DNA of 64,000 nt, taken from NCBI GenBank assembly GCA_964602415.1, contig CAZRQL010000002.1:139153-203152 (forward strand). Reading direction: 5' to 3'. The position numbers and the translations under genes are program-made. A model generated the notes under the pieces. That model saw nothing but the letters and a program-made list of their open reading frames with translations. It was not told the DNA's origin and ran no database searches. Shown one piece after another: positions 62,947-64,000 of this stretch. This stretch comes from CAZRQL01 sp964602415 (GTDB taxonomy: Bacteria; Bacteroidota; Bacteroidia; Cytophagales; Flammeovirgaceae). Within the stretch, counting starts at the first letter, position 1. Each line of letters opens with the position of its first letter.

Positions 62947-63915
62947 ATGCCATTTGATTTGCTTTTAGCACAAAAATCTATCGAAACAGCCCTGAGGGAA
63001 CTGCCCTTGGACAAAGAACCCCACAACCTCTATGAGCCAATTCGATATTTTTTGGCATTGGGAGGAAAGAGGCTTCGCCCCGCAATGACACTGTTGTCTG
63101 CTTCTTGTTACGGCGTGAGCCTCGAAAAAGCCTTGAAGCCCGCTTTGGCAGTCGAGATTTTTCACAATTTCAGCCTTGTGCACGATGACATCATGGACAA
63201 TGCGCCCATGAGGCGGTCGCTTCCTACCGTGCACGAAAAATGGAACAGAAACATTGCCCTGCTATCGGGTGATTTGATGCTTATTGAAGCCTACAACTGC
63301 TTTTTAAAACTGGATGCCCACATTTTGCCTGTGGTGCTGGAAAAATTCAACCGCTGTGCGGCTCAAGTTTGTGAAGGGCAGCAGTGGGATATGGACTTTG
63401 AAGCCGCCCAACACATTACCGTAGAGCAATACATCAATATGATTGGCCTTAAAACCGCTGTTTTACTGGGCTTTGCATTTGAACTGGGGGCTATTTTGGC
63501 GGGGGAAATGGAGCAGGGTAAAACTTGGCAACAAATAGGCTACTTGGCGGGTATCGGCTTCCAACTCAAAGATGATTTGCTGGATGTGTTTGCTGACCAA
63601 GCCCAATTTGGCAAACAAATCGGCGGGGACATAATAGCCAACAAAAAAACCTACCTGCTGATAAAATCTTTGCAACTCGCGCAAGGACATACTCTTGAAC
63701 AAATCAATTATTGGCTCAACCTGCGGGACTTTGACCCACACCAAAAAGTGCAAGCCATCAAAGCCATATACCAACAGCTCAATATTGAAGAACATACCAA
63801 CCTGCTGATTGAGGAGTATTTTAAAGCTGCTTTAGAGAAAATTGACTCCCTCAATTTAGTTGACAAAGAACCCTTGCGCAGTTTTTTGCTCAATCTCATG
63901 CAGCGCAGCCGCTAA
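62947..63915 (+). CDS. Polyprenyl diphosphate synthase
   Basis: A 322-residue all-trans prenyltransferase. The two aspartate-rich motifs are complete: DDIMD (80-84) and DDLLD (209-213), with GGKRLRPAM at 39-47 for the isopentenyl site. Phe75, five residues before the first motif, is an aromatic chain-length stop, as found in farnesyl or geranylgeranyl synthases, so a short product (C15-C20) is likely. The gene is monocistronic here; carotenoid or quinone genes are not seen. The remainder 63916-64000 holds no recognisable gene. Confidence 0.94.
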   Translation: MPFDLLLAQKSIETALRELPLDKEPHNLYEPIRYFLALGGKRLRPAMTLLSASCYGVSLEKALKPALAVEIFHNFSLVHDDIMDNAPMRRSLPTVHEKWNRNIALLSGDLMLIEAYNCFLKLDAHILPVVLEKFNRCAAQVCEGQQWDMDFEAAQHITVEQYINMIGLKTAVLLGFAFELGAILAGEMEQGKTWQQIGYLAGIGFQLKDDLLDVFADQAQFGKQIGGDIIANKKTYLLIKSLQLAQGHTLEQINYWLNLRDFDPHQKVQAIKAIYQQLNIEEHTNLLIEEYFKAALEKIDSLNLVDKEPLRSFLLNLMQRSR

Positions 63916-64000
63916 TTGAGCAACGAAACAGCACACAGCCTAACCATCTATACTATAAATTAAGTGGTTTTATATTTTTTTTAGAATTAAATCCTTGAAA

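Overview
The window looks like chromosomal DNA of a free-living member of the Bacteroidota, most likely a Cytophagales-type bacterium. The reasons are the gene content (AIR synthase of the long form, fused alpha/beta E1 dehydrogenase, YfhO, a SiaC/DUF1987 protein, CHAT-TPR and FAS1 surface proteins, BatC-like and CPBP membrane proteins), near absence of Shine-Dalgarno sequences, and many exact matches to the Bacteroidota promoter element TAnnTTTG. There is no rRNA, insertion sequence, integrase or CRISPR array. One tRNA gene (Ala, GGC) is present. Most of the window is ordinary housekeeping DNA.

Layout. 1-7.9 kb: start of gyrB (cut by the window edge), an exported TPR/seven-repeat propeller protein, a DUF389 membrane protein, tRNA-Ala with its terminator, a MarR regulator coupled to a family 9 glycosyltransferase, thiL with a structured leader, and a coiled-coil/SPOR-like exported protein. 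7.9-15.4 kb: ruvB, a HAD phosphatase, purM, a class V aminotransferase, scpA, a GT39-type glycosyltransferase, rplU-rpmA. 15.5-16.8 kb: a translationally coupled pair (DUF6978-like and DUF1828/DUF1829) that looks like an accessory insertion. 16.8-24.3 kb: orphan FtsX-type permease, rsmH, the apaG/bacilliredoxin/SufT-like operon on the other strand, lspA, gatA, a lipoprotein, a SiaC-like protein and rlmB.

24.3-31.5 kb is an envelope operon on the minus strand: outer-membrane barrel, 1411-residue exported TPR-CHAT putative caspase-like protease, CPBP-type intramembrane protease (stop/start overlap with CHAT) and a small lipoprotein. This is the best candidate for an undescribed system in the window. 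31.6-43.8 kb: ATP-grasp enzyme, BatC-like TPR protein, conserved hypothetical, GH31 glucosidase, four-FAS1 lipoprotein, tex, DEAD-box helicase, aldo/keto reductase. 43.8-49.7 kb: YfhO, a small membrane protein beside a TPR protein that resembles a histidine kinase lacking its catalytic half, DUF1648 protein, hypothetical. 49.7-64 kb: E1 fusion, fabH, small lipoprotein, HEAT-cyclic-nucleotide protein, sugar MFS, NUDIX/YggS divergent pair, ChaN-like, glutamine amidotransferase, orphan TerD, dsbD, polyprenyl synthase.

The most useful secondary observations are a 5' leader in front of thiL (promoter, start codon inside a hairpin, 12-codon peptide with three Phe codons, strong terminator), promoters placed 3-4 bases before the start codons of ruvB, rsmH and the polyprenyl synthase (apparently leaderless mRNAs), and the kinase-less TPR sensor-like protein.
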